DNA of 64,000 bases from Streptococcus oriscaviae (GCF_018137985.1 NZ_CP073084.1:1922001-1986000); one strand, 5' to 3'; numbered from the stretch's first letter, positions 8,218 through 17,258 are shown. Notes: generated by a model not told the origin, from the sequence alone. Numbers and translations: made by a program.

Positions 8218-8739
8218 TTATTCTGTGTCCAACTGGCGCTTGCGGACGATAAAGTGGCTAAATAGACCAAAGAGGCAGCCGGCAAAGAGGGCGGAGCAGA
8301 GCGTTTTGAGGGAGCTAAAGGCCGCAACAGGGGGCAGTTTGTCTAGCCAGATAGCCAAAGCTGCATTCCATAGGTAGAACCAAGAAGCGAAATAGATTCC
8401 TGCCCGTAGCCCTGCTCGCTCTACCTGTTTTCTTTCTTTGGCGGACAACTCGTCTGGGTCATAGGAAGCCAGTCCAGCTTGTCGGCCTCTCAACATGATG
8501 AAGCCTGACACCACAAAGAAGAAGGCTAGAATGGCCAAAGGAAAGTAGGTGGCCAACAGCTTTGGAGATTTATCTGCGAGCAAGAGAGCAAGCCAGCTGG
8601 CTACCAGAAGAAATGGAAGACTAAACATGAAACAGATATTGCCAATGCGATTGGCCTCTCTGCGCTTGTATTCGTCGAGTGGGCCGACAATCCCATAAAA
8701 GCGTTTGATGAGTTTGTCTTGAAAGGTTTCCTTTTTCAT
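8218..8739 (-). CDS. DUF3278 membrane protein (paralogue 2)
   Basis: Membrane protein of 173 residues with the DUF3278 signature FYGIVGPLDEYKRREANRIGN at residues 14-34, followed by four hydrophobic helices and a charged middle loop (DPDELSAKERKQ). It is the third gene of the XRE operon and has AAGGAG about eight bases upstream. The function is unknown. The repeated pairing of DUF3278 genes with XRE regulators suggests a membrane-sensing or stress-response role, which is inference only. Confidence 0.8.
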   Translation of the reverse strand: MKKETFQDKLIKRFYGIVGPLDEYKRREANRIGNICFMFSLPFLLVASWLALLLADKSPKLLATYFPLAILAFFFVVSGFIMLRGRQAGLASYDPDELSAKERKQVERAGLRAGIYFASWFYLWNAALAIWLDKLPPVAAFSSLKTLCSALFAGCLFGLFSHFIVRKRQLDTE

Positions 8740-8751
8740 ACGATACTCCTT

Positions 8752-8961
8752 TTACTTACGACGAAAAATGATTGGCAGGTAAGATACTCCTAGGAAGTAG
8801 ACAGTTCCAGCAATCAGTACTTTCACCCAGAATTTCGCTTGGTTGATGGTATGCCAGATGTCTGCTCTGCTATTGCCCCAAAGCTGAAAGAGGACAAAGA
8901 GGAGGATAAAAATGAGAGTAGAGATAAGGGCTTTGCGTGTATTCTTTTTCATGGTGTTCAT
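8752..8961 (-). CDS. Small two-helix membrane protein in XRE operon
   Basis: Protein of 69 residues with two hydrophobic segments (about 11-28 and 45-64) separated by a short polar loop. It ends in a basic tail, FRRK. I do not recognise a family beyond its place in the operon between the XRE regulator and the DUF3278 genes. A good ribosome site (AGAAAGGAA) precedes the start, and it begins six bases after the regulator gene ends, which supports co-translation. Confidence 0.7.
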   Translation of the reverse strand: MNTMKKNTRKALISTLIFILLFVLFQLWGNSRADIWHTINQAKFWVKVLIAGTVYFLGVSYLPIIFRRK

Positions 8962-8967
8962 TCCTTT

Positions 8968-9156
8968 CTATTCATTCCAAAAGAGACTGTTGAGATCGGT
9001 TTGTAAGGCTTTGGCTAGGTTGATACAAAGGTCTAGCGATGGGTTGTATTTATTGTTTTCAATCATATTGATGGTTTGGCGAGATACGCCGATGGCCTTG
9101 GCAAGTTCTAATTGAGACAGGCCTAGTATGAGTCGGTGGTCTTTGACACGGTTCAT
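8968..9156 (-). CDS. Small XRE-family transcriptional regulator
   Basis: Cro/C1-type helix-turn-helix protein of 62 residues, almost only the DNA-binding domain. The helix-turn-helix spans about residues 12-33 (LSQLELAKAIGVSRQTINMIE), followed by the typical NKYNPSLDLCINLAKAL. It belongs to the short YozG/SinR-like class often paired with membrane proteins. GGAGGG lies directly upstream of the ATG. Three palindromes with the shared core TGTCAAYTATATYTGACA sit between this start codon and rsmH; one is next to its ribosome site and one overlaps the -35 box. The protein probably represses its own operon. Confidence 0.88.
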   Translation of the reverse strand: MNRVKDHRLILGLSQLELAKAIGVSRQTINMIENNKYNPSLDLCINLAKALQTDLNSLFWNE

Positions 9157-9171
9157 GTGCCCTCCTTTCTA

Positions 9172-9191
9172 TGTCAACTATATCTGACATA
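9172..9191. promoter_or_regulatory. Palindromic operator 1 of the XRE/DUF3278 operon
   Basis: TGTCA-ACTATATC-TGACA is an inverted repeat placed next to the ribosome site of the XRE gene. It matches two further copies at 9226-9245 and 9283-9302. Confidence 0.7.
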
Positions 9192-9225
9192 TCTGTCTAA
9201 AAAAATAGGGGAAGTTTCCCAGTGG

Positions 9226-9245
9226 GTGTCAATTATATCTGACAC
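9226..9245. promoter_or_regulatory. Palindromic operator 2 of the XRE/DUF3278 operon
   Basis: GTGTCA-ATTATATC-TGACAC has six-base arms. It lies just downstream of the predicted -10 box of the leftward promoter, so a bound dimer would cover the transcription start. Confidence 0.7.
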
Positions 9246-9259
9246 CTATTCACATTTTT

Positions 9260-9288
9260 ATTATATACCTCTCTCCTAATCTTGTCAA
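9260..9288 (-). promoter_or_regulatory. Promoter of the XRE/DUF3278 operon
   Basis: On the minus strand TTGACA (9288-9283), a 17-base spacer and TATAAT (9265-9260) form a consensus promoter. The -35 box is part of operator 3. Confidence 0.8.
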
Positions 9289-9302
9289 CTATATTTGACA
9301 TA
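9283..9302. promoter_or_regulatory. Palindromic operator 3, overlapping the -35 box
   Basis: TGTCA-ACTATATT-TGACA followed by TA is the third copy of the operator. The centre-to-centre distances between the three copies are about 54 and 57 bases, close to five helical turns. Confidence 0.7.
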
Positions 9303-9343
9303 TTTTTTGTAAAAAGTTTGCAACAATGTTTTGATTTAAAATG

Positions 9344-9352
9344 TGGTACAAT
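9344..9352 (+). promoter_or_regulatory. Extended -10 promoter of the division/cell wall cluster
   Basis: TGGTACAAT is an extended -10 element. There is no clear -35 box. The rsmH ATG starts only nine bases after it, so the transcript would have almost no leader. Confidence 0.55.
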
Positions 9353-9361
9353 AGTTAGGAT

Positions 9362-10312
9362 ATGACCAAGGAATTTAATCACACAACTGTCCTCTTGCAT
9401 GAAACAGTGGACATGTTGGACATCAAGCCAAATGGAATTTATGTAGACGCGACACTGGGTGGGGCAGGTCACAGTGAGTACCTGCTCAGTCAGTTGACCG
9501 ATGGAGGGCATCTCTATGCCTTTGATCAGGATCAGACGGCCATTGACCATGCCCAACACCGTTTGGCCCCCTATATTGAAAAGGGGCAAGTGACCTTTAT
9601 CAAGGATAATTTCCGCAATCTGAAACTGCGCTTGGCTGAGCTTGGCGTGACAGAGATTGATGGAATTTGTTACGATTTGGGTGTGTCCAGTCCGCAGCTG
9701 GATGAGCGGGAGCGAGGCTTTTCCTATAAGCAGGACGCACCGCTGGATATGCGGATGAACCGTGAGGGAAGCCTCACAGCCTATGATGTGGTCAATACCT
9801 ATGATTATCAGGATTTGGTACGGATTTTCTTCAAGTACGGAGAAGACAAGTTTTCCAAACAAATTGCCCGTAAGATTGAACAGGCGCGTGCGCTTAAGCC
9901 GATTGAAACAACAACTGAGTTGGCAGAGATTATCAAGTCTGCCAAGCCAGCTAAAGAACTCAAGAAAAAAGGCCATCCGGCCAAACAGATTTTTCAGGCT
10001 ATCCGGATTGAAGTCAATGACGAATTAGGGGCCGCTGATGAATCCATTCAGCAGGCCATTGAGCTGTTGGCCCTAGAGGGTCGAATTTCAGTGATCACCT
10101 TTCATTCCTTGGAAGATCGCCTAACCAAGCAACTATTTAAAGAAGCAAGCACCATTCATGTACCAAAGGGGCTGCCCTTCATCCCAGATGACCTAAAGGC
10201 ACCTTTGGAGTTGGTCAACCGCAAGCCAATTTTGCCGAGCGCAGATGAACTTGTGGCTAATAACCGGGCGCATTCAGCCAAGTTAAGAGTGGCCAAAAAA
10301 GTACACAAATAA
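9362..10312 (+). CDS. rsmH: 16S rRNA (cytosine-1402-N4)-methyltransferase
   Basis: SAM-dependent methyltransferase of 316 residues (MraW) that modifies C1402 of 16S rRNA in the ribosomal P site. The start region [12 protein letters not shown], the SAM motif [14 protein letters not shown] (about 30) and the family blocks [26 protein letters not shown] and ITFHSLEDR are all present. Length is normal. It opens the mraW-ftsL-pbp2X-mraY cluster, with ftsL starting 10 bases after it. The ATG at 9362 sits about where transcription should begin after the extended -10 box, and no spaced ribosome site exists, so the mRNA may be leaderless. Confidence 0.96.
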   Translation: MTKEFNHTTVLLHETVDMLDIKPNGIYVDATLGGAGHSEYLLSQLTDGGHLYAFDQDQTAIDHAQHRLAPYIEKGQVTFIKDNFRNLKLRLAELGVTEIDGICYDLGVSSPQLDERERGFSYKQDAPLDMRMNREGSLTAYDVVNTYDYQDLVRIFFKYGEDKFSKQIARKIEQARALKPIETTTELAEIIKSAKPAKELKKKGHPAKQIFQAIRIEVNDELGAADESIQQAIELLALEGRISVITFHSLEDRLTKQLFKEASTIHVPKGLPFIPDDLKAPLELVNRKPILPSADELVANNRAHSAKLRVAKKVHK

Positions 10313-10322
10313 GGGGAAAGTC

Positions 10323-10646
10323 ATGTTACAAGATAGACGAAGAGACGCTACGATGCGCGTTATTGGCGATAAAATTAAGACCTTCAGCCGAGTGGAGAAG
10401 GCTTTCTATGGAAGCATCGTCCTATCTGGTTTGATCTTGGCTATTGGCATCATTTTTATGCAGACCCGTCTTTTACAGATACAATCCCAGATGGCAGATG
10501 TCAATCAGGAAATCAATGCCAAGCAAGTTGAAATTGACGATGCCAAGCAGGCGGTCAATGAATTGACCCGCAGCGCTCGTCTTATGGAAATTGCTGAAAA
10601 AGCTGGTCTGACCTTTAACAATGACAATATTGGAGTAGCAGAATAA
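10323..10646 (+). CDS. ftsL: Cell division protein FtsL
   Basis: Bitopic division protein of 107 residues. A short cytoplasmic part is followed by a membrane helix (about residues 29-50) and an external coiled coil (about 53-95, MQTRLLQIQSQMADVNQEINAKQVEI region) that joins FtsB/DivIC and DivIB at the septum. Length and layout fit streptococcal FtsL. It is placed between rsmH and pbpX and overlaps the pbpX start by one base, so translation is coupled. Confidence 0.92.
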   Translation: MLQDRRRDATMRVIGDKIKTFSRVEKAFYGSIVLSGLILAIGIIFMQTRLLQIQSQMADVNQEINAKQVEIDDAKQAVNELTRSARLMEIAEKAGLTFNNDNIGVAE

Positions 10647-12895
10647 TGTCCAGTAAAAAGAATAAGCTTTTGCGGTATGTCTTGAAAAATCGATACATCC
10701 CGTCACAAAATCGTCGGAGGGTTGGGCAGAGCCTCATCCTTCTGACGGTTTTCATCTTTTTTGTCTTTTTAATCAACTTTGCCATCATCATCGGTACAGA
10801 TACCAAGTTTGGAGTTGACTTATCTGAAGGGGCAAAAAATGTTCACCAAAAAGAGGTGACCGTTCAGGCTCGGCGTGGTACCATCTATGACCGAACTGGG
10901 GTTCCGATTGCGGAAGATTCTACCACCTACACAGTTTTCGCAATTATTGATAAAAATTACGTTTCAGAACTAAAAGAGATTCTCTATGTTCAGTCCCAAC
11001 AGTTCAACCAAGTGGCTGAGATTTTCAAGAAGCATTTGGGGATGGAAACGGATTACGTTCTCAAACAGCTGAATCAACCAGAGTTAAATCAGGTGTATTT
11101 TGGTACTTTGGGGAAAAATATTTCTTACAGTACCATGACAACCATCCAGCAGGAAATGACAGCAGCAGGGATTAAGGGGATTTCTTTTAATGCCAGTCCA
11201 GGTCGGATGTACCCAAATGGCACCTTTGCCTCAATCTTTGTCGGTTTGGCCAACCTCGTCGAAAATGAGGACGGCAGCCATAGCTTAAACGGTGTGAGCG
11301 GTATGGAGTATTACCTCAATGACATCTTGGCTGGACAGGATGGCAAAGTGGTGTATGAAAAGGATAGCTATGGTCGGATTTTGCCGGGAACAGAAGATGT
11401 TAAGGTAAAGACGGTCGATGGACAAGATGTTTACACCACTCTGTCAGCGGACTTGCAGCGGTCTCTTGAAACCAACATGTCCATCTTCTTCAACAATGCA
11501 AGAGGACAGTACGCAAACGCCACTCTCATCTCTGCAAAAACAGGAGAGATTCTTGCGACCACTCAGCGGCCAAGCTATGATTCAGATACCAAGGAAGGCT
11601 TGGGAGAAGAAGGTGTCTTGGAGCGCTCTCTCCTTTATCAGGAAGCCTACGAACCGGGTTCGACGATGAAGGTTATGACCGTAGCAACCTCAATTGACAA
11701 CGGCACCTTCAATGCCAATGCAACCTATACCAATAATGAATATGTTATTGCTGATGCGAAAATCAATGACTGGACCTTGAATGCCGGTGGCTCTGCCGTA
11801 ACCCTTAACTTCGCGCAAGGCTTCTCCCTCTCCAGTAACGTAGGAATGACCATCCTCCAACAAACGATGGGGGATGAAAAGTGGCTCAATTATATGTCTA
11901 AGTTCCGCTTTGGCTACCCAACTCGTTTCGGAATGGGAGGAGAGGCACCTGGCTTGGTTCCTGATGACAACATTGTAACCATTGCCATGTCATCCTTCGG
12001 ACAGGGAATTTCTGTTACGCAAACTCAGATGTTGCGGGCTTTCTCAGCAATCGGCAATAACGGAGTGATGTTGCAGCCCAAGTTCATATCCGCCCTTTAT
12101 GATCCCAATACAGACTCTGCTCGCCTATCGCAGCCAGAGGTTATGGGAAAACCTGTTTCTGAAAAAGCGGCTGATCAGACTCTCAAGCTCATGATTGATG
12201 TCGGAACGGATCCTTATTTTGGGACTCTTTATTCCCATGACATTGCAGCGCCTGCCATTCAGGTGGAAGGTTATGATGTAGCTGTGAAGTCGGGAACGGC
12301 CGAAATCGCGAGTGAAACAGGTGGCGGTTATATCAAGGGAGCTTATATCAACTCTGTGGTAGCCATGGTGCCTGCAGAAGATCCAGAATTTATCATGTAT
12401 GTGACCATCCGTCAGCCAGAGGTCTTTACCATGCTTTCTTGGCAGGAAATTATCAATCCAACCTTAAAGGAAGCAATGTTGCTCAAGGACAGTCTGAACT
12501 TGACGGAACCCGCCCCTGCTCTTAAAGCCATTACAACCGAAACGGAATATAAGATGAAAAACTTGGTCGGCAAGGATCCAGGTACCAGCGCAGAAGAATT
12601 GCGCCGCCAACTCGTTCAGCCGGTTATCCTCGGAAATGGCTCAGAAATCGAGAAGGTATCTGTCGAAAAAGGAACCAACCTCATCGCCAACCAGCAAATC
12701 CTCCTTCTAACCAGCAATCTGACCGAAATGCCGGATATGTATGGCTGGACCAAGGAAAATGTAGACATCTTTTCAGAATGGACGGGGATTGAGGTGAAGT
12801 ATAAGAAGGAAGGTTCCAAGGTTATCGCACAAAATGTAAATACCGGCAGCAGCCTCAAAGATACCAAAAAAATCACAGTGACATTAGGAGAATAA
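10646..12895 (+). CDS. pbpX: Penicillin-binding protein 2X, septal transpeptidase
   Basis: Class B penicillin-binding protein of 749 residues that cross-links septal peptidoglycan. It has a cytoplasmic N-terminus, one membrane helix (about residues 30-50), the dimerisation domain with [10 protein letters not shown], the transpeptidase domain and two C-terminal PASTA domains. Active-site motifs are STMK with Ser339, SSN at 396-398 and KSGT with Lys548. All match the susceptible-type order. It overlaps ftsL by one base and mraY follows after one base. Changes near these motifs are the usual route to beta-lactam resistance in streptococci; I cannot judge alleles here without a reference. Confidence 0.96.
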   Translation: MSSKKNKLLRYVLKNRYIPSQNRRRVGQSLILLTVFIFFVFLINFAIIIGTDTKFGVDLSEGAKNVHQKEVTVQARRGTIYDRTGVPIAEDSTTYTVFAIIDKNYVSELKEILYVQSQQFNQVAEIFKKHLGMETDYVLKQLNQPELNQVYFGTLGKNISYSTMTTIQQEMTAAGIKGISFNASPGRMYPNGTFASIFVGLANLVENEDGSHSLNGVSGMEYYLNDILAGQDGKVVYEKDSYGRILPGTEDVKVKTVDGQDVYTTLSADLQRSLETNMSIFFNNARGQYANATLISAKTGEILATTQRPSYDSDTKEGLGEEGVLERSLLYQEAYEPGSTMKVMTVATSIDNGTFNANATYTNNEYVIADAKINDWTLNAGGSAVTLNFAQGFSLSSNVGMTILQQTMGDEKWLNYMSKFRFGYPTRFGMGGEAPGLVPDDNIVTIAMSSFGQGISVTQTQMLRAFSAIGNNGVMLQPKFISALYDPNTDSARLSQPEVMGKPVSEKAADQTLKLMIDVGTDPYFGTLYSHDIAAPAIQVEGYDVAVKSGTAEIASETGGGYIKGAYINSVVAMVPAEDPEFIMYVTIRQPEVFTMLSWQEIINPTLKEAMLLKDSLNLTEPAPALKAITTETEYKMKNLVGKDPGTSAEELRRQLVQPVILGNGSEIEKVSVEKGTNLIANQQILLLTSNLTEMPDMYGWTKENVDIFSEWTGIEVKYKKEGSKVIAQNVNTGSSLKDTKKITVTLGE

Positions 12896-12896
12896 T

Positions 12897-13895
12897 ATGC
12901 TCTTTACCCTAGTATCAGGAATCGTCGCCTTTGTGGCGACGGTTCTCCTGATTCCTCAATTTATAACATTTTATCAAGCCAAACGTATTGAAGGCCAACA
13001 GATGCACGAAGATGTAAAACAGCATCAGTTTAAGGCTGGAACTCCCACAATGGGAGGAACCGTCTTTTTGGTCGTTGCGATTGTAGTAACCTTCCTCTTT
13101 GCCAGCTACTTTAAAATGCTGACGGGTGGTGTCTTGGCTATTCTTTTTATCCTAGCTCTTTATGGCTTAGTTGGATTTTTGGATGACTTTTTAAAAATCT
13201 TCCGCAAGATTAACGAGGGGCTCAATCCCAAACAGAAACTAGCTCTGCAGTTCTTGGGAGGAGTAGTCTTCTACTTTGTTCATGTTCATGGTGCCGGCGG
13301 AGGCGAAATCAATCTTTTTGGGCATATCATCAATATTGGAATTTTCTACTTTGCCTTTGTCCTTTTTTGGCTGATTGGTTTTTCCAATGCGGTCAATCTG
13401 ACAGACGGGATTGATGGACTGGCTTCTATTTCAGTCGTTATCAGCCTGCTGACCTATGCCATCATTGCCTACACAGAACGAAAATATGATATCCTTCTGG
13501 TTTGTGTGACCATGATTGGTGGGCTCCTCGGTTTCTTTGTCTTCAACCGGAAACCAGCCAAAATTTTCATGGGAGATGTGGGTAGCCTAGCTCTGGGCGG
13601 AATGCTCGCCACCATTTCCATCGCCCTTCGAGTTGAGTGGACTCTGCTTCTTGTAGGTTTGGTCTATGTTCTTGAAACTTCTTCCGTCATGCTGCAGGTC
13701 AGCTACTTCAAGTACACCAAGAAGAAGTTTGGTGAAGGCAGAAGAATCTTCCGCATGACCCCCCTCCACCACCACCTAGAGCTGGGTGGCTTGACAGGCA
13801 ATGGTGCCAAATGGAGCGAGTGGAAGGTAGACTTCTTCCTTTGGGGAATCGGGCTTGTTATGAGTCTATTGACCTTGGCCATTCTTTATCTATAA
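12897..13895 (+). CDS. mraY: Phospho-N-acetylmuramoyl-pentapeptide-transferase
   Basis: Membrane enzyme of 332 residues with about ten helices. It moves phospho-MurNAc-pentapeptide from UDP to undecaprenyl phosphate, giving lipid I. The aspartate motifs GFLDDFLK (about 90) and [10 protein letters not shown] (about 167), the [12 protein letters not shown] block and the late MTPLHHHLE motif are present. It is the last gene of the division/cell wall cluster and is followed by a clear terminator at 13904-13928. Confidence 0.96.
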   Translation: MLFTLVSGIVAFVATVLLIPQFITFYQAKRIEGQQMHEDVKQHQFKAGTPTMGGTVFLVVAIVVTFLFASYFKMLTGGVLAILFILALYGLVGFLDDFLKIFRKINEGLNPKQKLALQFLGGVVFYFVHVHGAGGGEINLFGHIINIGIFYFAFVLFWLIGFSNAVNLTDGIDGLASISVVISLLTYAIIAYTERKYDILLVCVTMIGGLLGFFVFNRKPAKIFMGDVGSLALGGMLATISIALRVEWTLLLVGLVYVLETSSVMLQVSYFKYTKKKFGEGRRIFRMTPLHHHLELGGLTGNGAKWSEWKVDFFLWGIGLVMSLLTLAILYL

Positions 13896-13903
13896 ATGAT
13901 TAG

Positions 13904-13928
13904 AAACAAGGGGTTGCCCTTGTTTTTT
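13904..13928 (+). terminator. Terminator of the rsmH-mraY cluster
   Basis: The hairpin AACAAGGG/CCCTTGTT is followed by seven T, 10 bases after the mraY stop. Confidence 0.9.
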
Positions 13929-13940
13929 TGTATTTTTACC

Positions 13941-14021
13941 TTGACTAAAACCGCTTGGTACCCTCTGGTTAAAAAAGAGCTGGGTGTTATTGAAGCTGAA
14001 TTTGTCGAAGAGACTTCTTAA
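13941..14021 (+). other. Short ORF or gene relic with its own terminator
   Basis: An open stretch of 26 codons from a TTG reads LTKTAWYPLVKKELGVIE and then AEFVEETS before a TAA. The residue make-up is protein-like, yet there is no ribosome site or ATG. A terminator follows 10 bases after the stop. It may be a small gene or the remnant of a lost gene between mraY and cshB. I cannot assign it. Confidence 0.25.
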
Positions 14022-14030
14022 AAATACTGA

Positions 14031-14052
14031 GGACGGGGCATCCGTCCTTTTT
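14031..14052 (+). terminator. Second terminator upstream of cshB
   Basis: GGACGG/CCGTCC with a five-base loop is followed by TTTTT. It lies after the short ORF at 13941-14021 and before the cshB promoter. Confidence 0.75.
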
Positions 14053-14070
14053 GCTTGTCTTTCTGATAAA

Positions 14071-14079
14071 TGCTATAAT
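14071..14079 (+). promoter_or_regulatory. Extended -10 promoter of cshB
   Basis: TGCTATAAT is an extended -10 element, 28 bases upstream of the cshB ATG. Confidence 0.6.
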
Positions 14080-14107
14080 GGTAAGAAGCAGAAAAAAAGA
14101 GGAAACT

Positions 14108-15451
14108 ATGAAATTTACAGACTTACCATTAAAGGGCTACATTCAAAAAGCCCTAGCGGAGATCAACTTTGTTGAGGCCACAGAGGTGCAGGAAAAGTTG
14201 ATTCCAATTGTTTTATCAGGTCGTGACTTGGTTGGTGAATCCAAGACCGGTTCGGGCAAGACCCATACCTTTTTGATTCCGATTTTCCAAAAGTTGAATG
14301 AGGAGTTGGATCAGGTTCAGGCGGTCATCACAGCGCCATCACGGGAGCTGGCGACGCAGATTTATCAGGCAGCCTGTCAATTGGCCAGCCACTGCGAAAC
14401 AGAGGTTCGCGTCAGCAACTATGTGGGCGGAACGGATAAGAAGCGCCAAATCGACAAGCTCCAATCCAGTCAGCCCCATATCGTTATCGGAACTCCGGGC
14501 CGCATCTATGATTTGGTCAAATCTGGCGATCTGGCCATCCACAAGGCAGGGATTTTTGTGGTCGATGAGGCCGATATGACGCTAGATATGGGCTTTTTGG
14601 AAACGGTGGACAAGATTGCCGGCAGCCTGCCTAAGGACCTGCAATTTCTTGTCTTTTCAGCGACTATTCCGCAAAAATTACAACCCTTTTTGAAGAAATA
14701 CTTGTCTAGGCCCGTCATCGAGCAAATCAAGACTAGGACTGTCATTTCAGATACCATTGAAAACTGGTTGATTTCTACCAAAGGTCGGGACAAGAATGCC
14801 CAAATTTTAGAGATGACCCAGCTCATGCAGCCCTACTTGGCCATGATTTTTGTCAATACCAAGACGCGGGCAGATGAACTCCACAGCTACCTGACAGCCA
14901 ATGGTTTGCGAGTTGCTAAAATCCATGGAGATATTCCTCCGCGGGAGCGCAAGCGTATCATGAATCAGGTCAAGAACTTGGATTTTGAATATATCGTGGC
15001 GACGGATTTGGCGGCGCGTGGAATCGACATCGAAGGGGTCAGCCATGTCATCAACGATGCCATCCCACAGGATTTGTCCTTCTTTGTTCACCGTGTCGGA
15101 CGGACAGGCCGAAATAGCTTGTCTGGTATTGCCATCACCCTTTACCAGCCGAGTGATGATGCGGACATTCGAGAACTAGAAAAACTCAACATCCAGTTTC
15201 TTCCAAAGGAAATGAAGAACGGGGAGTTTGTCGATACCTACGACCGCGACCGTCGGGTCAATCGTGAAAAATCCCGTGAAAAACTGGACTTGGAAATGCT
15301 TGGTCTGGTTAAGAAGAAAAAGAAAAAAATCAAGCCAGGCTACAAGAAGAAAATCAAGTGGGCTGTGGATGAAAAACGCCGCAAGACCAAACGAGTGGAA
15401 GCAAGAGCCAAGGGGCGTGCCGAGCGCAAGGCCAAACGCCAGACCTTTTAA
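14108..15451 (+). CDS. cshB: DEAD-box RNA helicase CshB
   Basis: ATP-dependent RNA helicase of 447 residues. Motifs in order are the Q-motif region (EATEVQEKLIP), Walker A SKTGSGKT (about 45), PSRELA, TPGR, the DEAD variant VVDEADMTLDMGF, SAT, then the second RecA domain with ARGIDIEGVSHVIN and HRVGRTGR. The C-terminal 60 residues are very basic (KKKKKKIKPGYKKKIK), a typical RNA-binding tail. Sequence and tail match Bacillus CshB, a cold-shock helicase acting in ribosome assembly and RNA turnover. I place the start at the ATG 14108, after AGAGGAAA; longer in-frame versions lack a ribosome site. Confidence 0.88.
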   Translation: MKFTDLPLKGYIQKALAEINFVEATEVQEKLIPIVLSGRDLVGESKTGSGKTHTFLIPIFQKLNEELDQVQAVITAPSRELATQIYQAACQLASHCETEVRVSNYVGGTDKKRQIDKLQSSQPHIVIGTPGRIYDLVKSGDLAIHKAGIFVVDEADMTLDMGFLETVDKIAGSLPKDLQFLVFSATIPQKLQPFLKKYLSRPVIEQIKTRTVISDTIENWLISTKGRDKNAQILEMTQLMQPYLAMIFVNTKTRADELHSYLTANGLRVAKIHGDIPPRERKRIMNQVKNLDFEYIVATDLAARGIDIEGVSHVINDAIPQDLSFFVHRVGRTGRNSLSGIAITLYQPSDDADIRELEKLNIQFLPKEMKNGEFVDTYDRDRRVNREKSREKLDLEMLGLVKKKKKKIKPGYKKKIKWAVDEKRRKTKRVEARAKGRAERKAKRQTF

Positions 15452-15466
15452 TTGATAGGATAGACC

Positions 15467-15691
15467 ATGTTACAAACGATTTTAAGTCTTTATTTGCAGA
15501 GCTTGCTTCTTGCGGCAGTTGCGGTCATTTTTGTTAGCCTCATCTGGTTTTTTGCTCGGATGATAAAGCGGACAGATAAGACCCTCCAAGCCCGGCAAGA
15601 GGTACTTTACGATTTGTTGATTATAAATGTTATGACCATCCCCATTATTTCCTTTGGGATTGTCGGCATTTTACTGATGTTAAAAGCTTAG
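15467..15691 (+). CDS. DUF4059 small membrane protein
   Basis: Protein of 74 residues with two hydrophobic helices (about 8-30 and 49-70) flanking a basic loop (RMIKRTDKTLQARQE). It matches the DUF4059 proteins that sit directly before trxB in many streptococci; the function is unknown. The gap to trxB is 13 bases, so the two are co-transcribed. Confidence 0.75.
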   Translation: MLQTILSLYLQSLLLAAVAVIFVSLIWFFARMIKRTDKTLQARQEVLYDLLIINVMTIPIISFGIVGILLMLKA

Positions 15692-15704
15692 GAAGAATGA
15701 ACTT

Positions 15705-16622
15705 ATGTACGATACAATCATCATCGGTGCCGGCCCTGCTGGAATGACCGCAGCCCTCTATGCAGCCCGAAGCAACCTCAAGGTTGCCCTCTTGGAGCGT
15801 GGTATTTACGGCGGCCAGATGAACAATACAGCTGATATTGAAAATTACCCTGGATATGCAGCCATTTCTGGACCAGAATTGGCGGAAAAAATGTTTGAAC
15901 CCTTAGAAAAATTTGGTGTTGAACACCTGTTCGGTCAGTTAGTCAAGATTGAGTTGGACGGTGAGGTGAAAAAGGTCATCACAGAAGATGAGGTTTTGGA
16001 AGCTTCTACGGTTGTGCTTGCAATGGGAGCCCAACACCGCCTGTTAGGGGTTCCGGGAGAAGAAACCTACAACAGCCGCGGCGTTTCCTATTGTGCGGTT
16101 TGTGACGGAGCTTTCTTTCGCGACCAAGATTTACTGGTGGTTGGGGGCGGCGATTCCGCCGTTGAAGAAGCGATTTTCCTGACCCAGTTTGCAAAAAGCG
16201 TGACCATTGTTCACCGTCGGGATGAATTGCGTGCCCAGAAGATTATTCAGGACCGCGCTTTTGCCAATGAAAAAATCAGCTTTATCTGGGATAGCGTGGT
16301 AGAGGAAATCCAAGGTGACGAATTAAAAGTTCAAAGTGTCCGCATTCGAAACGTGAAAACCAGTCAGGTCAGTGAACATGCCTTTGGTGGCGTCTTTATT
16401 TACGTTGGATTGGATCCGATGAGCGAGTCTGTCAGCGACCTAGGGATTACAGATGAGGCAGGCTGGATTGAAACCAACGACCTCATGGAAACCAAGCAAG
16501 CGGGCGTCTTTGCGGTCGGTGACATTCGTAAGAAACACCTGCGCCAGATTACGACAGCCGTTGGCGACGGCGCCATCGCAGGCCAGCAAGTCTACAATTA
16601 CCTACTAGAACACACCAAGTAG
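15705..16622 (+). CDS. trxB: Thioredoxin reductase
   Basis: Flavoenzyme of 305 residues that reduces thioredoxin with NADPH. The FAD motif GAGPAG is at residues 8-13, the redox-active CAVC is Cys130/Cys133, the NADPH motif GGGDSAVEEA comes next and the GVFAVGDI motif is near the C-terminus. The length is typical. It is preceded by the DUF4059 gene and followed 10 bases later by the DUF177 gene. Confidence 0.95.
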   Translation: MYDTIIIGAGPAGMTAALYAARSNLKVALLERGIYGGQMNNTADIENYPGYAAISGPELAEKMFEPLEKFGVEHLFGQLVKIELDGEVKKVITEDEVLEASTVVLAMGAQHRLLGVPGEETYNSRGVSYCAVCDGAFFRDQDLLVVGGGDSAVEEAIFLTQFAKSVTIVHRRDELRAQKIIQDRAFANEKISFIWDSVVEEIQGDELKVQSVRIRNVKTSQVSEHAFGGVFIYVGLDPMSESVSDLGITDEAGWIETNDLMETKQAGVFAVGDIRKKHLRQITTAVGDGAIAGQQVYNYLLEHTK

Positions 16623-16632
16623 AGAGGTTTTT

Positions 16633-17175
16633 ATGTTTCATATCTATGACATTCAAAAAAGCCCTGACGGCATTGCCTTTGATAAGGTTTTTGACCTAGA
16701 AAAGGAGCTTCAGGAGCGCAACAAAGAAATTCTAGGACTCTCTCCTGTCGCTGTTACAGGAAAGGTTCGATTTGAATCCGGGTTTTTCTTTTTAGATTAC
16801 CAAATGACCTACACCATTACGCTAGCTTCCAGCCGGTCAATGGAGCCTGTTCATCTTGATGAAAACCAGTCCGTTAACGAACTCTTTGTCGCAAGTGAGG
16901 CAGCGCTCAAGGAGCAGGATTTGGTCGATGAAGACTTGGTATTGGTAGTAGAGGATGACCAGATCAATCTAGCAGAGAGCGTAGCGGATAATATTTTGCT
17001 CGCGATTCCAATCAAGGTCTTGACTCCAGAAGAAGAAGCTGGTGCAGACCTGCCATCAGGAACCAACTGGACCGTGATGACCGAGGCCGGCTACCAGTCG
17101 AACGCTCAAGCTAAAAAAGAAGCCAACAGCCCCTTTGCTCAGTTGCAGGGATTGTTTGACGAAGAAGACAAGTAG
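16633..17175 (+). CDS. YceD/DUF177 family protein
   Basis: Acidic protein of 180 residues of the DUF177 (YceD) family. In other bacteria this family is linked to 23S rRNA accumulation and large-subunit assembly. Family features seen here are the central VTGKVRFESGFFFLDYQMTYT block and the C-terminal LLAIPIKVLTPEEEAG. The usual conserved Cys pair near the C-terminus (CxxC-like) is not visible, as is common in streptococci. It follows trxB at short distance. Confidence 0.7.
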   Translation: MFHIYDIQKSPDGIAFDKVFDLEKELQERNKEILGLSPVAVTGKVRFESGFFFLDYQMTYTITLASSRSMEPVHLDENQSVNELFVASEAALKEQDLVDEDLVLVVEDDQINLAESVADNILLAIPIKVLTPEEEAGADLPSGTNWTVMTEAGYQSNAQAKKEANSPFAQLQGLFDEEDK

Positions 17176-17229
17176 AGGAAAAGGGAAGGGCGAAAGCTTT
17201 GACCTTGCGATTAAATTATCTGAAAATTC

Positions 17230-17258
17230 TTGTCAATACGTCTATTTCAGTGTATAAT
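17230..17258 (+). promoter_or_regulatory. Promoter of gnd
   Basis: TTGTCA (17230-17235), a 17-base spacer and TATAAT (17253-17258) stand 33 bases upstream of the gnd start. A strong AGAGGAG ribosome site follows. Confidence 0.8.

Noticed and set aside
9362..9976. Minus-strand frame of 247 codons (9233-9976) opposite rsmH
   Set aside because: It is a shadow of the strongly conserved rsmH gene and lacks a ribosome site or family match.
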